A stretch of DNA of 42,790 nucleotides from Nocardia sp. (GTDB taxonomy: Bacteria > Actinomycetota > Actinomycetes > Mycobacteriales > Mycobacteriaceae): contig NZ_JAODNK010000195.1 of assembly GCF_025465275.1 (NCBI RefSeq), positions 1 through 42,790 of the forward strand, in the 5' to 3' direction. The stretch's first letter is position 1, and each line of letters begins with the position of its first letter. Both the position numbers and the translations under genes were made by a program. A model generated the notes under the pieces. It made no database searches. It was not told the DNA's origin and saw only the letters and a program-made list of their open reading frames with translations. This document shows positions 40,859 to 42,790 of the stretch, piece by piece.

Positions 40859-41650
40859 ATGGACGCCTTCTACCTACCGGATCCCGAGAATCCCGATCGT
40901 TTCCACTCCACCGACCTCACCCGTGGCCCGTGGTCGCCGGATGCGCAGCATGCCGGCCCGCCGTCGGCGCTGCTCGGACACGTCATCGAGCGCTGTGCGC
41001 CGCGGGACGGATTCCGCATCGGGCGAGTCGCGGTGGAGATCCTCGGTCCGATTCCGATCGCCCCGCTCACGGCCGAGGCACGGGTGGTCCGCCCCGGTCG
41101 CAGCGTCGAATTGATCGAAGCCACACTGAGCTCCGATCAGGGCCCGGTAATGAAGGCCAATGCCTGGCGACTGCGCAGCGCCGACCCGGAACTGGACCTG
41201 CCCGCCGAGGTATTGCCGACCGGAACCCGCCCCGGCCCGGACCACGCCTCGGGCAGCGCGCGTTTTCCGTCGATGCAGCCGGTCGGCTTCCATACCGCCA
41301 TCGAATACCGCTTCATCTCAGGCAGTTTCACCGACCCCGGCCCCGCCGTGTGCTGGATTCGCCTGCGCTACCCCATCGTTGCCGGTACCACCCCCAGCCC
41401 CCTGGAGCGCACCCTCGCCGCCGCCGACTCCGGCAATGGTGTCAGCGCCGTATTGGACTGGGACCGCTACGTTTTCATCAATACCGACCTCGCCGTGACT
41501 CTGCACCGCGAGCCCGTCGGCGAATGGGTCTGCCTCGACGCCGCCACCTACCCGGAGCGTACCGGCGTAGGCCTGGCCGAATCCCGTCTCTTCGACGAGA
41601 AGGGCCCGATCGGCCGCAGCACCCAAACCCTGTTCCTCAGCCGGCGCTGA
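40859..41650 (+). CDS. Acyl-CoA thioesterase-like (double hot-dog, TesB-type)
   Basis: A 263-residue protein. QHAGPPSALLGHVIERCAP and FRIGRVAVEILGPIPIAPL match the first half of actinomycete TesB-like thioesterases (4HBT_3 type), and RPGRSVELIEATLS is the typical strand after it. The second half has the AADSGNG segment with the residues that line the active site, and ends in TQTLFLSRR. It probably hydrolyses acyl-CoA thioesters in the cytoplasm. It follows the lipase on the same strand and is convergent with the glycosyltransferase. Confidence 0.85.
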   Translation: MDAFYLPDPENPDRFHSTDLTRGPWSPDAQHAGPPSALLGHVIERCAPRDGFRIGRVAVEILGPIPIAPLTAEARVVRPGRSVELIEATLSSDQGPVMKANAWRLRSADPELDLPAEVLPTGTRPGPDHASGSARFPSMQPVGFHTAIEYRFISGSFTDPGPAVCWIRLRYPIVAGTTPSPLERTLAAADSGNGVSAVLDWDRYVFINTDLAVTLHREPVGEWVCLDAATYPERTGVGLAESRLFDEKGPIGRSTQTLFLSRR

Positions 41651-41657
41651 GGCGACT

Positions 41658-41671
41658 ACCCCCGCAGGGGT
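41658..41671. terminator. Short hairpin between convergent genes
   Basis: ACCCC and GGGGT with loop CGCA lie in the 25-bp space between the thioesterase and glycosyltransferase stops. The stem is short, so its termination strength is uncertain. Confidence 0.45.
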
Positions 41672-41675
41672 CGGG

Positions 41676-42764
41676 TCACAGCAGTGTGAGCAGGCGCGTG
41701 GTGATGGTTTCGAGGCTCGGCATGGCGGCCATCTCGGCGGCCACTTCCTGTGCCGCAGTGGCCAGTTGGGGATCGGTGATCAGACGGGTGATGTGGTCCG
41801 CGTCGATGCGGCGCGGGGGGACCGAGATCCCTGCGCCGCGGCGGTCGACGAGGGCGGCGTTCCAGCCGCGATCGCCGGTGTCGGGGGTGAGGATCTGGGG
41901 CAGGCCGGCGTGCAGCGCGGCGTAGACCGAGCCCGCGCCACCGTGATTGATCATGGCGGTGCAGGTGCGCAGCGCGTCGCTCAGTACCGTCCAGCCGACG
42001 GTGCGGATATTGCCGGGCAGGTCACGGCGGCGGCCGATGTCGCTGTCGGGGCGGACTATGACGAATTCGGCATCGACGTGCGGAGCGGCGCGCAGCACGG
42101 ACTTCAGGAAGGTGGGCTGGTTGTCACCGAGCATGGTGCTGCGGGTGACGAGAATGCGGGAGCGGGACGGTGGGTCCGTCAGCCATGCGGGCAGCGGCGG
42201 GCCGGGCGTGGAGAAGGGCACATAACGCATCGGCCAACCGGGAACCTGCACGATGCTGGGCGGCGCGATGCTCAGATCGACGGTATCGAAGATGTGCCGC
42301 ATGCCAAGTTTCCCGAGTAGGCGGGCGTTCACCTCATGGCCGTGGTCGAGCCCGATATTGTGCAGCACCGCAGGCACATTCAACCGGTCGGCGGCAATGA
42401 CTGCGGCCGCCGCGAAGGGTTCGTGCACGATCAGGTCCGGCGCGAATCGCTGCGCCGCCGTAATGACCCGCGCTGCCATGCGTTCGTTCACGGAGATGAA
42501 GACCCGCGCCGCCACCTCCGGATCGGCCGAGCCGCGTAGCGCGTTCCTGGCGGCGACCGGATGTAATGCCAAGGCCTGGATGGGAACTCGCACACTCATG
42601 GGATCGGCCACGGTCACCACCGGCAGCATGTCTCGCAGTGCCGTCACCACCTCGTCGCCCGAACCGAGCAGCACCTCGTGGCCGGCCTCGTGCAGATGCA
42701 ATGCCAAGGGCAGCATCGGGAAGGTGTGGCCGATCAGCGGCCCGCCGACGAATAGCACTCGCAC
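41676..42764 (-). CDS. GT1-family glycosyltransferase (MGT/EryCIII-like)
   Basis: A 362-residue GT-B fold enzyme. The N-terminal half begins VRVLFVGGPLIGHTFPMLPL, the acceptor-domain opening of macrolide-type glycosyltransferases. The C-terminal half carries the donor site: SDALRTCTAMINHGGAGS, then ALHAGLPQILTPDTGDRGWN, where GDRGWNA replaces the usual DQ. GTG 42764 is preceded by AAGGGA nine bases upstream and gives a complete protein. It would move a sugar from a nucleotide donor to a small hydrophobic acceptor or a lipid. There is no link to the distant NRPS beyond being in the same window. Confidence 0.92.
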   Translation of the reverse strand: MRVLFVGGPLIGHTFPMLPLALHLHEAGHEVLLGSGDEVVTALRDMLPVVTVADPMSVRVPIQALALHPVAARNALRGSADPEVAARVFISVNERMAARVITAAQRFAPDLIVHEPFAAAAVIAADRLNVPAVLHNIGLDHGHEVNARLLGKLGMRHIFDTVDLSIAPPSIVQVPGWPMRYVPFSTPGPPLPAWLTDPPSRSRILVTRSTMLGDNQPTFLKSVLRAAPHVDAEFVIVRPDSDIGRRRDLPGNIRTVGWTVLSDALRTCTAMINHGGAGSVYAALHAGLPQILTPDTGDRGWNAALVDRRGAGISVPPRRIDADHITRLITDPQLATAAQEVAAEMAAMPSLETITTRLLTLL

Positions 42765-42790
42765 CGCTGTAATTCCCTTCTCTTCATTAT

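Noticed and set aside
41676..42764. Glycosyltransferase as part of the NRPS pathway
   Set aside because: Almost 30 kb of unrelated core genes and an island lie between them.

Overview
The window is high-GC actinomycete DNA, most likely from a Nocardia or a close relative. The strongest lineage clue is gene order. A TPM-domain membrane protein diverges from dgt, followed by dnaG, a small YtxH-like protein convergent with dnaG, and tRNA-Asn(GTT). From memory this matches the Mycobacterium tuberculosis order Rv2345, dgt, dnaG, Rv2342, asnT. Here a metallo-beta-lactamase gene, a YdcF-like gene and a bioMNY-type biotin transporter lie inside that block.

Layout. 1-12318: 3' part of a giant nonribosomal peptide synthetase gene, read as (A)-T-E-C-A-T-C-A-T-C-T-TE, with low-complexity repeat insertions and a last C-T-TE unit that has no A domain. 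12399-13841: membrane-anchored molybdopterin oxidoreductase. 13975-15119: alpha/beta hydrolase and a truncated deazaflavin-dependent nitroreductase. 15208-18775: four-gene operon with ABC ATPase, permease, DesK-like kinase and DesR-like regulator, preceded by a short palindrome. 18887-28293: the conserved TPM / MBL / YdcF / dgt / bioMNY / dnaG / YtxH-like / tRNA-Asn block.

28295-37656: a probable 9.4-kb island downstream of tRNA-Asn. A 30-base exact copy of the tRNA 3' end recurs at 37627-37656, also followed by a related terminator hairpin. The island carries a GntR regulator with a PEBP-SDR operon, a small membrane protein, a MerR/SDR pair, several small or broken genes and a DHA2 efflux pump. 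No integrase is visible. Within it, eight degenerate same-strand copies of an uncharacterised short repeat lie between genes.

37779-42764: carotenoid-oxygenase gene with divergent TetR regulator and twin operators, secreted lipase, acyl-CoA thioesterase-like protein and a GT1-type glycosyltransferase.

Two convergent gene pairs (13842-13974 and 18776-18886) are separated by large related hairpins that look like a dispersed palindromic repeat acting as bidirectional terminator. All functional calls come from reading motifs by eye; no database search was possible.
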